DNA of 42,535 bases, taken from contig NZ_LMPO01000006.1 in assembly GCF_001424385.1 (NCBI RefSeq), positions 97,136 to 139,670 on the forward strand. Direction: 5' to 3'. The notes under the pieces were generated by a model that saw only the letters and a program-made list of their open reading frames with translations, was not told the origin of the DNA and did not search any database. Each line of letters begins with the position of its first letter. Positions within the stretch are counted from its first letter, which is position 1. Positions 15,655 through 24,458 of this stretch are shown here, one piece after another. This stretch comes from Curtobacterium sp. Leaf183 (GTDB taxonomy: Bacteria > Actinomycetota > Actinomycetes > Actinomycetales > Microbacteriaceae). Both the position numbers and the translations under genes were made by a program.

Positions 15655-16890
15655 ATGCAACGACGACTCATCGCGGGGCTCGCGGCAGCAGCTGCCGTGA
15701 CCCTCGTGCTGACGGGCTGTTCCTCCGGCAGCAGCGCCAGCGGCAGCCAGTCCAAGGACGCCATGACCTGGTCCATGTGGATCGCCGGGAAGGAGGACAA
15801 GGCCGCCTGGCAGAAGGTCGCCGACAGCGTGAAGAGCGAGGACGGCATCACCCTGACGATCCAGGGCGCCCCCTTCGAGAACTACTTCACGAAGCTCAGC
15901 ACGCAGTTGAGCGCCGGCAGTGCCCAGTGCGTCGTGAGCATGCAGTCGCTGCGCACGGCGAACTACACCGAGTCGCTGCTGCCGCTCGACGACCTGGCGA
16001 AGAAGGACGGCACGGACCTGTCCGCGTTCGACAGCACGGCGCTCGACGGCATGAAGGTCGACGGCAAGCTCTACGGCCTGCCCTACGACACCGGCCCCAT
16101 CATGATGTTCTACAACAAGGACCTGTTCCAGAAGGCCGGTGTGGACGAGCCGAAGCCGGGATGGACGACCGACCAGTTCGAGGCCGCTGGCGCCGCACTC
16201 AAGGCGAAGGGCATCACCGAGTTCGGCTCGACCGTCGGTGACCTGAACCTCGAGTCGATGGTCTACGGCTACAACGGCGGCCGGGTCATCACGAAGTCGG
16301 GCGGGATCGACGCGACGGACGCGAAGTTCGCGGATGGTCTGGACTGGCTCGGCAGCCTGGTCAAGAAGGGCTACGCCACCCAGGCCTCGTCGGATGCCTC
16401 GACCCCCAGCAACGACTTCGCCGCCGGCAAGGTCGCGATGTACACCGACGGCCCGTGGTCGCTGATCAGCCAGAAGGCCAAGGTGAAGTTCGACCTCGGC
16501 GTCACGACGCTGCCCTCCGGCACGTCCGGTCCGTCGACCTTCGCCGCCGGTTCCGGCTTCGGCATCTCGAAGCAGTGCAAGTACCCGGAGCAGGCGTTCA
16601 AGGCCGTCCAGACGATGACGAGCGAGAAGGTCCTGACGTCGCTCGCCGAACAGGGCCGTGCGTTCCCCGGTCGTACCGCGGCCCAGAGCGCGTGGTACTC
16701 GAGCGCCGGCATCCCGGGTGCCGAGGACGCGCTCAAGGCCGCCCTCGCGAAGTCGTCGCCGCTGCTCGGCAACAAGCAGAGCGACCAGCTGTCCCAGCTG
16801 TTCACGCAGTACGCGCTGCAGGCGGTGAACGGACAGTCCTCCGGCAAGGAGACCATGTCCTCGATCGCTGGCCAGCTCGGCAGCCAGTGA
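15655..16890 (+). CDS. Extracellular sugar-binding lipoprotein of a fucoside ABC importer
   Basis: A 411-residue family 1 solute-binding protein. The N-terminus is a lipoprotein signal (MQRRLIAGLAAAAAVTLVLTGC) with lipidation expected at Cys22, followed by a Ser/Gly linker. The mature part has the usual features, including GLPYDTGPIMMFYNKDLF and WSLISQ. It should capture L-fucose or fucosylated oligosaccharides outside the membrane and deliver them to the two permeases downstream. GTGGAGAC lies before the start. A 16-bp hairpin follows the stop and may stabilise or separate its mRNA. Confidence 0.92.
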   Translation: MQRRLIAGLAAAAAVTLVLTGCSSGSSASGSQSKDAMTWSMWIAGKEDKAAWQKVADSVKSEDGITLTIQGAPFENYFTKLSTQLSAGSAQCVVSMQSLRTANYTESLLPLDDLAKKDGTDLSAFDSTALDGMKVDGKLYGLPYDTGPIMMFYNKDLFQKAGVDEPKPGWTTDQFEAAGAALKAKGITEFGSTVGDLNLESMVYGYNGGRVITKSGGIDATDAKFADGLDWLGSLVKKGYATQASSDASTPSNDFAAGKVAMYTDGPWSLISQKAKVKFDLGVTTLPSGTSGPSTFAAGSGFGISKQCKYPEQAFKAVQTMTSEKVLTSLAEQGRAFPGRTAAQSAWYSSAGIPGAEDALKAALAKSSPLLGNKQSDQLSQLFTQYALQAVNGQSSGKETMSSIAGQLGSQ

Positions 16891-16896
16891 CCCGCT

Positions 16897-16945
16897 GACG
16901 GACTGGAGGATCTGCGCACGTCGTACGCCGATCCTCCAGTCCGTC
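16897..16945 (+). terminator. 16-bp hairpin after the binding-protein gene
   Basis: Perfect complementary arms GACGGACTGGAGGATC (16897-16912) and its reverse complement (16930-16945) with a 17-base loop. It lies between the binding protein and the permease genes of the same operon. Such stems often allow higher expression of the binding protein than of the membrane subunits. Confidence 0.65.
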
Positions 16946-16990
16946 CCACCCCACCACCGCAGACCGCGCGAACGACGAGGAGGTCGTCGC

Positions 16991-17959
16991 ATGACCACCA
17001 TCCAGGACCCACCGGCGCCGGCCGTCCCCGCCGTCGCCACCGCGGTGGCCGGCTCGGCCGCGCCGGGCAGGACCGGGGACGACGACGCCTCGGGCGGCCG
17101 CCGCTCGTGGTGGGGTGCCGCCTTCGCCGCTCCGCACTCGATCGGCCTCGTCGTCTTCACGGCGTTCCCGATCATCGCCTCGCTCGTCGTGAGCTTCATG
17201 AACTGGCCGACGCTCGGTGCGCGGTCGTTCGCCGGCATCGAGAACTACGTCCGGCTGTTCAGCGATCCGGTGTTCCGCACGGTCACGCTCAACACCGCGC
17301 TGTTCGTGGTGCTGTACGTGCCGCTGAACCTCGTGGTGTCGCTCGGGCTGGCCGCCTGGCTGACGCCGCGGATCGCCGGGCGCCACGTGTTCCGCGTGCT
17401 GTTCTTCATCCCGACCATCACGCCGATCGTCGCGAACGTCGTGGTCTGGCGGATGCTGTACCAGCCCGGCGGCGCGATCGACGCGTCCCTGCAGTCGACC
17501 GTGGGCGTGCACGCGCCGAACTTCCTGGCCGACGAGCACTGGGCGATGCTCGCCATCGTGGCGATGAGCGTCTGGCAGGGGTTCGGCTACAACATGCTGA
17601 TCTTCTCGGCCGCGCTCGACGGGGTGCCGGAGAACCAGATCGAGGCCGCGCAGCTCGACGGGGCCAACGCCTGGCAGACCTTCTGGGCGATCAAGTTCCC
17701 GCTCATCTCCCCGTCGGTGTTCTTCGCGACGATGATGACGCTGATCACCTCGTTCCAGGTGTTCGTGCAGCCCTTCGTCCTGACCAAGGGCGGACCGGGC
17801 ACGGCGACCGAGACCCTGGTGCAGTACATCTACAACACCGGCTTCCAGAACCAGCAGCTCGGACTCGCGTCCGCCGGCGCCTGGGTGCTGTTCGTCATCA
17901 TCCTCGGGATCACGGCCGTCCAGTTCCTCGGGCAGAAGCGGTGGGTGCACTATGAGTGA
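16991..17959 (+). CDS. Sugar ABC transporter permease (MalF/LacF type)
   Basis: A 322-residue inner-membrane permease of carbohydrate uptake class CUT1, with about six helices after a ~40-residue Ala/Pro-rich cytoplasmic leader. The ATPase-contact EAA loop is recognisable as EAAQLDGANAWQTFWAIKFP (approx. 217-236). It should form the transmembrane channel with the next gene's product. GAGGAGGTC lies before the ATG. The stop overlaps the next start by eight bases. Confidence 0.93.
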   Translation: MTTIQDPPAPAVPAVATAVAGSAAPGRTGDDDASGGRRSWWGAAFAAPHSIGLVVFTAFPIIASLVVSFMNWPTLGARSFAGIENYVRLFSDPVFRTVTLNTALFVVLYVPLNLVVSLGLAAWLTPRIAGRHVFRVLFFIPTITPIVANVVVWRMLYQPGGAIDASLQSTVGVHAPNFLADEHWAMLAIVAMSVWQGFGYNMLIFSAALDGVPENQIEAAQLDGANAWQTFWAIKFPLISPSVFFATMMTLITSFQVFVQPFVLTKGGPGTATETLVQYIYNTGFQNQQLGLASAGAWVLFVIILGITAVQFLGQKRWVHYE

Positions 17960-18869
17960 AGCGGTCCGCGGCCGTCTCGGCGCCACCACGTCGAACCGGA
18001 CGGTCAACCCCCGCTCCGTCGCACGGACCCGCTCCGCTCCGCGACCCGGGCGCGTCCGGCACGCGATCGGCTACGCGCTGCTCTGCCTCGTCGCGCTGCT
18101 GTTCGTCGCACCCCTGATCTACATGGTCGCGACGAGCCTGAAGCCCGCCGACCAGGTCTTCACGACGCCGCCGACGCTCTGGGGACGCTCGTTCGAGTGG
18201 GACAACTACGTGCAGGCGTTCACCTACCTGCCGTTCGCACGCTTCATCCTGAACGGGGTGTTCGTCGCCGCTGCCGGCACCGCGATCAACGTGGCCGTGG
18301 CCGTGCTCTCCGGGTACGCGTTCTCGCGGCTCCGGTGGCGCGGACGCAACACGGTGTTCCTGCTGTTCCTGGTCACGCTGATGATCCCGCAGGACGTCCT
18401 GGTCATCCCGATGTACGTGATGATGCAGGGCTTCGGGTGGGTGGACACGTTCCAGGCGCTCATCATCCCGTGGGCGTTCACCGCGCTCGGCGCGTTCCTC
18501 ATCCGGCAGTTCTTCCTGACCGTGCCGCAGGAGCTCGACGACGCCGCCCGGGTGGACGGCGCCGGACCGGTCCGCACCTTCTTCTCGGTGATGCTCCCGC
18601 TCGCACGGCCGACCACCGCGGTCCTGGCCGTGTTCTCGTTCATCTCCTACTGGAACTCGTTCCTGTGGCCCCTGGTCGTCGTCAACGACGTCGAGGCCCA
18701 CGGCACGATCCCGCTCGGTCTGCAGCAGTTCTTCGGACAGCAGGGCAGCGAGTGGAACCTCGTCATGGCCGCGTCGGTGATCTCGATGCTGCCCACCGTG
18801 ATCCTGCTGATCCTGCTGCAGAAGCACCTCGTCAAGGGCATCGTCACCTCCGGCCTCGGTGGCCGGTAG
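17952..18869 (+). CDS. Sugar ABC transporter permease (MalG type)
   Basis: A 305-residue partner permease of the CUT1 importer, with ~6 membrane helices starting near residue 37 and the EAA-like loop DDAARVDGAGPVRTFFSVMLP (approx. 196-216). Start ATG lies inside the previous gene's 3' end, indicating coupled translation. No ATPase gene follows, so the importer must use an ATPase encoded elsewhere. It is followed after 26 bases by the fucosidase gene. Confidence 0.93.
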   Translation: MSEAVRGRLGATTSNRTVNPRSVARTRSAPRPGRVRHAIGYALLCLVALLFVAPLIYMVATSLKPADQVFTTPPTLWGRSFEWDNYVQAFTYLPFARFILNGVFVAAAGTAINVAVAVLSGYAFSRLRWRGRNTVFLLFLVTLMIPQDVLVIPMYVMMQGFGWVDTFQALIIPWAFTALGAFLIRQFFLTVPQELDDAARVDGAGPVRTFFSVMLPLARPTTAVLAVFSFISYWNSFLWPLVVVNDVEAHGTIPLGLQQFFGQQGSEWNLVMAASVISMLPTVILLILLQKHLVKGIVTSGLGGR

Positions 18870-18895
18870 CCGCCCGAACCCCGAAAGGACCCTCC

Positions 18896-20221
18896 GTGAC
18901 CATCACCGCCCCCGCCGCGCCGCAGACCGCGACCGACGCCACCGGCCTGCCCGCCTGGTTCACCCACGACCGCTTCGGCATGTTCATCCACTGGGGCCTG
19001 TACGCCCTGCCGGCCCGGCACGAGTGGATCAAGAACCTTGAGTACATCACCGAGGACGCCTACCAGCGGTACTTCGACCACTTCGACCCGGACCTGTTCG
19101 ACGCGGCCGACTGGGCACGGCGCGCGCGGCTCGCGGGCATGAGGTACGTCGTGCTCACCACGAAGCACCACGAGGGCTTCTGCCTGTGGGACTCCGCGCT
19201 CACCGACTACAAGTCCACGAACACCCCCTTCGGCCGCGACATCGTGCGTGAGTTCGTCGACGCCGTCCGCGCCGAGGGGCTGAAGGTCGGCTTCTACCAC
19301 TCGCTCATCGACTGGCACCACCCGGACTTCACGATCGACGGGCACCACCCGCGGCGGGAGGACGGCGAGGCCGAGATCGCCCGGCTCAACGAGGGCCGCG
19401 ACATGGCCCGCTACCGCGAGTACCTGCACGGCCAGGTGTCGGAGCTGCTGACGGACTACGGGCAGATCGACTACCTGTTCTACGACTTCTCGTACCGCGA
19501 GGACGACCACCACGACGTCTGGGGCGGCAAGGGCCGCGAGGACTGGGGGAGCGAGGAACTGCTCGCGCTGACCCGTCGGCTGCAGCCCGGCATCATCGTG
19601 AACGACCGACTCGACATCCCCGGTGACATCGTGACGCCGGAGCAGTACCAGCCGGACAAGCCGATGGAGGTCGACGGTGTCCAGGTGCCGTGGGAGGCGT
19701 GCCAGACGCTGAACGGCTCGTGGGGCTACGACCGCGACAACCAGAACGTCAAGAGCGTCGACCTGCTGGTCCGCATGCTCGTCGACGGGGTGTCGAACAA
19801 CGGGAACATGCTGCTCAACGTCGGCCCGACCGGGCGCGGCGAGTTCGACGGGGTGTCCCGCGCGACGCTCGACGGGTTCGCCGACTGGATGCACCAGCAC
19901 GACCGCTCGGTGTACGGCGCCGGGCCGAGCGAGTTCCAGGCACCGCGGAACGCGGTGTACACGCAGCGGGGCAACCGGCTGTACCTGCACCTGTTCGCCT
20001 GGCCGTTCGAGCACGTCCACCTGGCCGGGCTGGCCGGCAGGGTCGAGTACGCGCAGCTGCTGAACGACGCGTCCGAGGTCTTCTTCCGCTCGATCGACCC
20101 GTCGGTCCGGGCGCTGACCACCGGCCTCGGTGGGCAGCCGGCCGGGACGCTCACGCTGACGCTGCCCATCCAGCGTCCGGACGTAGCGCTGCCCGTCGTC
20201 GAGCTGTTCCTTCGCGACTGA
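18896..20221 (+). CDS. GH29 alpha-L-fucosidase (cytosolic)
   Basis: A 441-residue glycoside hydrolase family 29 enzyme releasing L-fucose from fucosides. The N-terminal WFTHDRFGMFIHWGLYALPARHEW block and the VLTTKHHEGFCLWDS active-site loop are typical, and Asp197 in IDYLFYDFS is the expected catalytic nucleophile. No signal peptide is present, so it should act on fucosides imported by the ABC system. The GTG start 18896 follows GAAAGGA. The stop overlaps the mutarotase ATG (TGATG). Confidence 0.92.
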   Translation: MTITAPAAPQTATDATGLPAWFTHDRFGMFIHWGLYALPARHEWIKNLEYITEDAYQRYFDHFDPDLFDAADWARRARLAGMRYVVLTTKHHEGFCLWDSALTDYKSTNTPFGRDIVREFVDAVRAEGLKVGFYHSLIDWHHPDFTIDGHHPRREDGEAEIARLNEGRDMARYREYLHGQVSELLTDYGQIDYLFYDFSYREDDHHDVWGGKGREDWGSEELLALTRRLQPGIIVNDRLDIPGDIVTPEQYQPDKPMEVDGVQVPWEACQTLNGSWGYDRDNQNVKSVDLLVRMLVDGVSNNGNMLLNVGPTGRGEFDGVSRATLDGFADWMHQHDRSVYGAGPSEFQAPRNAVYTQRGNRLYLHLFAWPFEHVHLAGLAGRVEYAQLLNDASEVFFRSIDPSVRALTTGLGGQPAGTLTLTLPIQRPDVALPVVELFLRD

Positions 20222-20541
20222 TGCAGCGCATCCTCTCGCGCACCCGGCTCCGTGCGGGTCGCGAAGACGACTACGAGCGAGCGCACGCGTCCATCCCGCC
20301 GGCGCTCGTGGAACGCCTGCGGGCAGCCGGTGTCGCGAACTGGAGCATCTGGCGGGACGGTCAGGACCTGATCCACCTGATCGAGGTGTCGGACTACCGT
20401 GCCATGCGGCGGTCGCTGGCCGACGACCCGGTGAACGCCGACTGGCAGGCCGTGATCAACCCGCTGCTCGAGGCCGACGACGACTACTCCGGGAACGACG
20501 ACGGCGTGCCGCTGGTGTGGACGCTCGAAGGGCAGGCATGA
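20221..20541 (+). CDS. L-fucose mutarotase (RhaM/DUF718-like)
   Basis: A 106-residue small alpha+beta-barrel protein of the L-rhamnose/L-fucose mutarotase family, which interconverts alpha and beta pyranose forms. Landmarks are the N-terminal RTRLRAGREDDYERAHASIPP with His22, the GVANWSIWRDGQDLIHLIEV strand pair and the conserved C-terminal residues near PLVWTLEG. Its place between fucosidase and the fucose dehydrogenase-like gene suggests L-fucose as substrate. It overlaps its neighbours by one base upstream and four bases downstream. Confidence 0.87.
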   Translation: MQRILSRTRLRAGREDDYERAHASIPPALVERLRAAGVANWSIWRDGQDLIHLIEVSDYRAMRRSLADDPVNADWQAVINPLLEADDDYSGNDDGVPLVWTLEGQA

Positions 20542-21488
20542 GCGACGTGGAGTTCGACCGCGGACCGTTCTGGTTCGGTGGCGCCGGCATCGGGAACCTG
20601 CTGCGCGCGGTCACGGACGACGACGCCCGCGCCACGGTCGACGCGGCGTGGGACGTCGGGGTCCGCGGGTTCGACACGGCTCCGCACTACGGACTCGGGC
20701 TGAGCGAGCGGCGGCTCGGCGCGGCCCTCGCCGACCGTCCTCGCGGGGCCTACGCCGTCTCGACCAAGGTCGGTCGGCTGCTCGTGCCCGGCCCCGGTGA
20801 CGGCACGGACGACGACGGCTTCGCGGTGCCGAACGACGTCGTCCGGCAGTGGGACCCCACGCCCGACGGCGTGCGTCGCTCGCTCGACGAGTCACTCGGG
20901 CGGCTCGGGCTCGACCACGTCGACGTGGCGTACCTGCACGACCCCGACGTGTACGACCTGCACGCCGGGCTCACCCAGGCGCTGCCGGCGCTCGCCGCGA
21001 TGCGGGACGAGGGCGTCGTGCGAGCGGTCGGTGTCGGGTCGAACTCGGTCGCGGCGCTGTCCGACGCCGTCGACACCGGGCTGTGCGACGTCGTGATGCT
21101 CGCCGGGCGGTACACGCTGCTCGAACAGCCCGCGGCCGCGCTCGTCGCGACGTGTGCCGAGCGGGGGGTCGACGTGGTCGCGGTCGGGGTGTACAACTCC
21201 GGACTGCTCAGCCGTCCCCTGCCGGAGCCGGGGACCACGTACGACTACGCCCCGGCACCGGCCGAGCTCGTCGAGCGGGCACGGACGATCGCCGCCGTGT
21301 GCGACCGGCACGGCGTGACGCTGCCCGAGGCCGCGCTGGCCTTCCCCCGCCGGGCCGCGGCGGTCCGCACGATCGCGATCGGCGTGCAGTCGGCGGACCA
21401 GGTCCGCGAGAACGCCGCCCGTGCCGCCGCGACGATCCCCGAGGCGCTGTGGGAGGACCTGCGCGCCGAGGGGCTGCTGGCGAGCTGA
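20538..21488 (+). CDS. Aldo/keto reductase, probable L-fucose dehydrogenase
   Basis: A 316-residue (alpha/beta)8 aldo/keto reductase resembling D-threo-aldose 1-dehydrogenase and L-fucose dehydrogenase. The tetrad is Asp46, Tyr51, Lys77 and His134 (DTAPHYG, STKVG, AYLHDPD). It should oxidise L-fucose to L-fuconolactone with NAD(P)+, the first step of the non-phosphorylated pathway. ATG 20538 overlaps the mutarotase stop (ATGA). The specific substrate is inferred from the operon. A strong terminator hairpin follows. Confidence 0.88.
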   Translation: MSDVEFDRGPFWFGGAGIGNLLRAVTDDDARATVDAAWDVGVRGFDTAPHYGLGLSERRLGAALADRPRGAYAVSTKVGRLLVPGPGDGTDDDGFAVPNDVVRQWDPTPDGVRRSLDESLGRLGLDHVDVAYLHDPDVYDLHAGLTQALPALAAMRDEGVVRAVGVGSNSVAALSDAVDTGLCDVVMLAGRYTLLEQPAAALVATCAERGVDVVAVGVYNSGLLSRPLPEPGTTYDYAPAPAELVERARTIAAVCDRHGVTLPEAALAFPRRAAAVRTIAIGVQSADQVRENAARAAATIPEALWEDLRAEGLLAS

Positions 21489-21519
21489 GCAGTCGCGCGG
21501 GGGAGCGTCGCACCCCACA

Positions 21520-21559
21520 ACGAACAACGCGCCCCGTCAAGACGGGGCGCGTTGTTCGT
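21520..21559. terminator. Bidirectional terminator, 19-bp stem
   Basis: Perfect 19-base arms (21520-21538 and 21541-21559) with GCGCCCCGTC at the apex and A/T-richer ACAAC/GTTGT bases near the foot. It sits between the convergent AKR and GlsB/YeaQ-like genes and can serve both. Confidence 0.8.
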
Positions 21560-21590
21560 GTGCGGGCGCGATCCGCGCCGAGGGCAGTCC

Positions 21591-21866
21591 CTAGTTGCGT
21601 GCCCCACGACCCGCGAAGCGGGTGTAGAGGAAGAGCACGATGACGGCGCCGATGACGGAACCGATGATGCCGGCCGGCTGGAAGAAGCCGTCCATCGGGT
21701 CGTGCTGGAAGATCAGGAACCCGAGGAACCCGCCGACGAACGACCCGACGATGCCGAGCACGATGGTCATGAGGATCGAGATGCTCTGCTTGCCGGGGAT
21801 GATCAGACGCGCGAGGGCGCCGGCGATCAGTCCGATGATGATCAAGCTGATGATGAGACCGAGCAC
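21591..21866 (-). CDS. GlsB/YeaQ/YmgE family small membrane protein
   Basis: A 91-residue protein with three hydrophobic helices and glycine-rich turns (GLIAGALARLIIPG, GIVGSFVGGFLGFLIF, GIIGSVIGAVIVLFLYTRF), typical of transglycosylase-associated/YeaQ proteins. These are stress-linked membrane proteins whose biochemical role is unclear. GTG 21866 was chosen because AGGAGG lies six bases upstream; earlier in-frame codons give no family sequence. It seems unrelated to the flanking fucose genes. Confidence 0.88.
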   Translation of the reverse strand: MLGLIISLIIIGLIAGALARLIIPGKQSISILMTIVLGIVGSFVGGFLGFLIFQHDPMDGFFQPAGIIGSVIGAVIVLFLYTRFAGRGARN

Positions 21867-22013
21867 GGTGTCCTCCTGGTGGTGCGGTGATGGTGGTGCG
21901 TACGAAACGGCACTGGCAGATCGCCGGTGCCGGTCAGGATCCGATTGAACACGCTCATCGCCGGGTGCGCCCACATCCGCGCGGAGTGGACCGATGCAAC
22001 GCCGCCGCGCGGG

Positions 22014-22691
22014 TCAGTCGAGCGACCGCCGCAGCCACCGCTCGACGCCCTCGACGTGGGCCACGACGAGGGCCTGCACGAGCTGCGGGTCGCGGCGTCG
22101 GATCGCGTCCACGATGGCCGCGTGCTCGTCGAGCGTGCGCTGGACGGACCCGTTCTGGGTGAGGCCGCGCCACACCCGCACGCGCACGGTCTTGCTCGAC
22201 AGGGCGTCGAGCAGCCCGGACAGGTACTGGTTGCCGCCGATGCCCGCGATCGTGGCGTGGAACTGCAGGTCGTGGGCGACGAGGTCCTCGACCCCGGTGG
22301 TGTCGTCGACCGTCGCCATCAGCGTGGCGAGTTCGTCGATCTGCTGCTCCGACGCCCGGGCCGTGGCCAGCACGGCGGACGCGGGCTCGAGGATGCGCCG
22401 GACCTCGAGCAGGTCGACGAGCGATCGGTCGTGGTGCATGTCCACGACGAAGGACACCGCTTCGAGCAGTACCGAGGGCTCGAGCGACGTCACGTAGGTG
22501 CCGTCACCACGACGGACGTCGAGCACGCGCACGAGCTCGAGGGCCTTCACCGCTTCGCGCAGGCTGTTCCGCGACAACCCGAGGGACTCGCTGAGTTCCT
22601 TCTCCGGGGGCAGCCGTTGCCCGGGCGTCAGCTCACCCGTGACGATCATCTGCTGGATGCGCGCGATCGCGTCGTCGGTCAGCGAAGCCAT
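22014..22691 (-). CDS. FadR-subfamily GntR regulator of the fucose locus
   Basis: A 225-residue GntR repressor. The winged helix-turn-helix spans about residues 8-70 (GELTPGQRLPPEKELSESLG, SRNSLREAVKALE, GDGTYV). The C-terminal FCD ligand domain has candidate metal-binding residues in DLQFHATIAG and in a later EHAAIVDAI and HVEGV. It is the last gene of the minus-strand fucose arm and probably binds the AGACATCC-N-ATGTCT motif at both arms, released by a pathway sugar acid. GGAGGGAC precedes the ATG. A TATCGT box (22733-22738) could give it a promoter of its own. Confidence 0.9.
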   Translation of the reverse strand: MASLTDDAIARIQQMIVTGELTPGQRLPPEKELSESLGLSRNSLREAVKALELVRVLDVRRGDGTYVTSLEPSVLLEAVSFVVDMHHDRSLVDLLEVRRILEPASAVLATARASEQQIDELATLMATVDDTTGVEDLVAHDLQFHATIAGIGGNQYLSGLLDALSSKTVRVRVWRGLTQNGSVQRTLDEHAAIVDAIRRRDPQLVQALVVAHVEGVERWLRRSLD

Positions 22692-22773
22692 GGCAGTCCC
22701 TCCACCCGGCCACGCTCGGTCGGGACGGATCGACGATACCCGCACCGGGCCTCCCGGACGGGGAGCTCGACCA

Positions 22774-23517
22774 TCAGGCGGGCCGGAGCCGCAGGGCCTG
22801 CATCCCGCCGTCGACCGCCAGGTCGACACCCGTCGTCGAGGCCGCCATGGGGCTCGTCAGGTAGGCGACCGCCTCGGCGACCTCCTCCGGGGCGACGAGC
22901 CGTCCGTGCGGCTGCCGCGCCTCGAGCGCTGCGCGCTCGGCCGCCGGGTCGTCGGCACTGTCGAGCAGCCGGCCCACCCATGGGGTGTCTGCCGTGCCGG
23001 GGTTGACCGCGTTGACGCGGATGCCCTCGCGGAGGTGGTCCGCCGCCATGGCGCGGGTGAGCGCCGCGATCGCGCCCTTGGTCGCGGAGTAGAGCGCGCG
23101 CTGCGGCAGGCCGGCGGTCGCGGCGATCGAGCAGGTGTTCACGATGGAGGACCGGCCCGACTCCCGCAGGAACGGCAGGCAGGCCCGGGTCAGCCGGACG
23201 GCACCGAGCACGTTGACCTCGTACACGCGGCGCCACTCGTCGTCGGGGTTGTCCTCGACGGTGCCCTGCGCGCCGATGCCCGCGTTGTTGACGAGCACGT
23301 CGACGCCACCGAGGGCGTCCGCCGCCGCGGCGACGGCCGCGCGCACGGACGTGTCGTCGCTGACGTCACAGGTGAACGACGGGAAGTCGGCCGAGGGCTG
23401 CAGGTCGAGGACGGCCACGCTCGCCCCGCGGTCCCGGAGTGCCACCGCGATCGCGGCGCCGATGCCCGAGGCGCCACCGGTGACGACGGCGCGGAGCCCG
23501 TCGTGCGAGCCAGCCAT
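22774..23517 (-). CDS. SDR dehydrogenase, probable 2-keto-3-deoxy-L-fuconate dehydrogenase
   Basis: A 247-residue classical SDR with TGGASGIG (13-20), NNAG (77-80), Ser130, Tyr143 and Lys147. In the non-phosphorylated L-fucose pathway a dehydrogenase of this type oxidises 2-keto-3-deoxy-L-fuconate at C4 to the 2,4-diketo acid, using NAD+. The assignment rests on its tight coupling to the 2,4-diketo acid hydrolase gene (TGATG one-base overlap) and on the other pathway genes; the fold alone would not give the substrate. Confidence 0.87.
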   Translation of the reverse strand: MAGSHDGLRAVVTGGASGIGAAIAVALRDRGASVAVLDLQPSADFPSFTCDVSDDTSVRAAVAAAADALGGVDVLVNNAGIGAQGTVEDNPDDEWRRVYEVNVLGAVRLTRACLPFLRESGRSSIVNTCSIAATAGLPQRALYSATKGAIAALTRAMAADHLREGIRVNAVNPGTADTPWVGRLLDSADDPAAERAALEARQPHGRLVAPEEVAEAVAYLTSPMAASTTGVDLAVDGGMQALRLRPA

Positions 23518-24365
23518 CAGGCCGCACCCATCGTCTGGCGCTGGGTGCCGAGGCCGTCCGCGGTGAGCTCGACGACGTCGCCGGGCTGCAGGTACGGGGC
23601 GCCGCTGCCGAGGGCGACACCGGCGGGGGTGCCGGTGCTGATGACGTCACCCGGGTACAGGACCATGAACTGCGACAGGTAGTGCACGATCTCGGCCGGT
23701 CGGAAGATCATGTCCGCGGTCGAGCCGTCCTGACGGACCTCGCCGTTCACGGTCAGTCGCAGCGCCAGGTCGGCCGGGTCGATGGCGTCGGCAGTGACCA
23801 GCCACGGGCCCAGCGGGTTGAACGTCTCGCAGGACTTGCCCTTGTCCCACTGCCCGCCGCGCTCGATCTGGAACTCGCGCTCGGACACGTCGTTCGCGAT
23901 CGTGTAGCCGGCGATGTGCGTGGCGGCCTCGTCCTCGGACTCGCAGTAGCGCGCGGTGGTGCCGATCACGACGGCGAGCTCGATCTCCCAGTCGGTCTTG
24001 GCGCTCTTGCGGGGCACCAGCACCTCGTCGTCCGGGCCGATGACCGTCATCGGGTCCTTCATGAACACGATCGGCTCGGTCGGGATCTGAGCGCCGGTCT
24101 CGGCGGCGTGGTCGCGGTAGTTCAGGCCGATGCAGACGACCTTGCCGGGCCGGGCGACCGGGGCGCCGCGGCGCAGGGTGTCGGCGTCGGGCAGGACCCC
24201 GAGCTCGCCCGCGGCGATCGCGTCCCGCACGCGTGCGACGGGGTCGGCGGCCAGGAACGCACCGGTGATGTCGGCCGTGACCGGACGGAGGTCGTACGCC
24301 TGCCCGTCGGTGTCGTGGGCCACGGGGATCTCGTCGCCCGCCGGGCCGAGTCGTGCGAACCGCAT
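23517..24365 (-). CDS. FAH-family hydrolase, probable 2,4-diketo-3-deoxy-L-fuconate hydrolase
   Basis: A 282-residue fumarylacetoacetate-hydrolase-fold enzyme, expected to cleave 2,4-diketo-3-deoxy-L-fuconate to pyruvate and L-lactate. Family signatures are GLNYRDHAAE (80-89), FMKDPMTVIGPDD, the metal ligands Glu127 and Glu129 in DWEIEL, Asp159 in ANDVSEREFQ, KGKSCETFNPLGPWLV, and GDVISTGTPAGVALG. ATG 24365 was chosen because GAGGAACG lies just upstream; the 36 extra residues of the longest frame overlap the operator. First gene of the FAH-SDR-GntR transcript. Confidence 0.88.
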   Translation of the reverse strand: MRFARLGPAGDEIPVAHDTDGQAYDLRPVTADITGAFLAADPVARVRDAIAAGELGVLPDADTLRRGAPVARPGKVVCIGLNYRDHAAETGAQIPTEPIVFMKDPMTVIGPDDEVLVPRKSAKTDWEIELAVVIGTTARYCESEDEAATHIAGYTIANDVSEREFQIERGGQWDKGKSCETFNPLGPWLVTADAIDPADLALRLTVNGEVRQDGSTADMIFRPAEIVHYLSQFMVLYPGDVISTGTPAGVALGSGAPYLQPGDVVELTADGLGTQRQTMGAA

Positions 24366-24419
24366 CGTTCCTCGCTCTCCGCGCCGCGTCGATGCGGCGC
24401 ATGCGACCGTCCAGCCGCT

Positions 24420-24458
24420 GCGCGGTCGCTGTGACCGCGCAGACATCCTATGTCTGCG
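24420..24458. promoter_or_regulatory. FadR/GntR operator and adjacent inverted repeat
   Basis: A perfect 9+3+9 palindrome (24438-24458) has the core AGACATCCTATGTCT and overlaps the stop codon of the lactonase gene, 73 bases before the FAH start. Next to it GCGCGGTC-5-GACCGCGC (24420-24440) forms a second stem. The core matches the sequence in the plus-arm promoter at 14201, making it the best candidate site for the locus regulator. Confidence 0.7.

Noticed and set aside
22749..22765. CTCCC-GGACG-GGGAG as a terminator between the SDR and GntR genes
   Set aside because: Only a 5-bp stem; too short to call without other evidence, and both genes may be cotranscribed.
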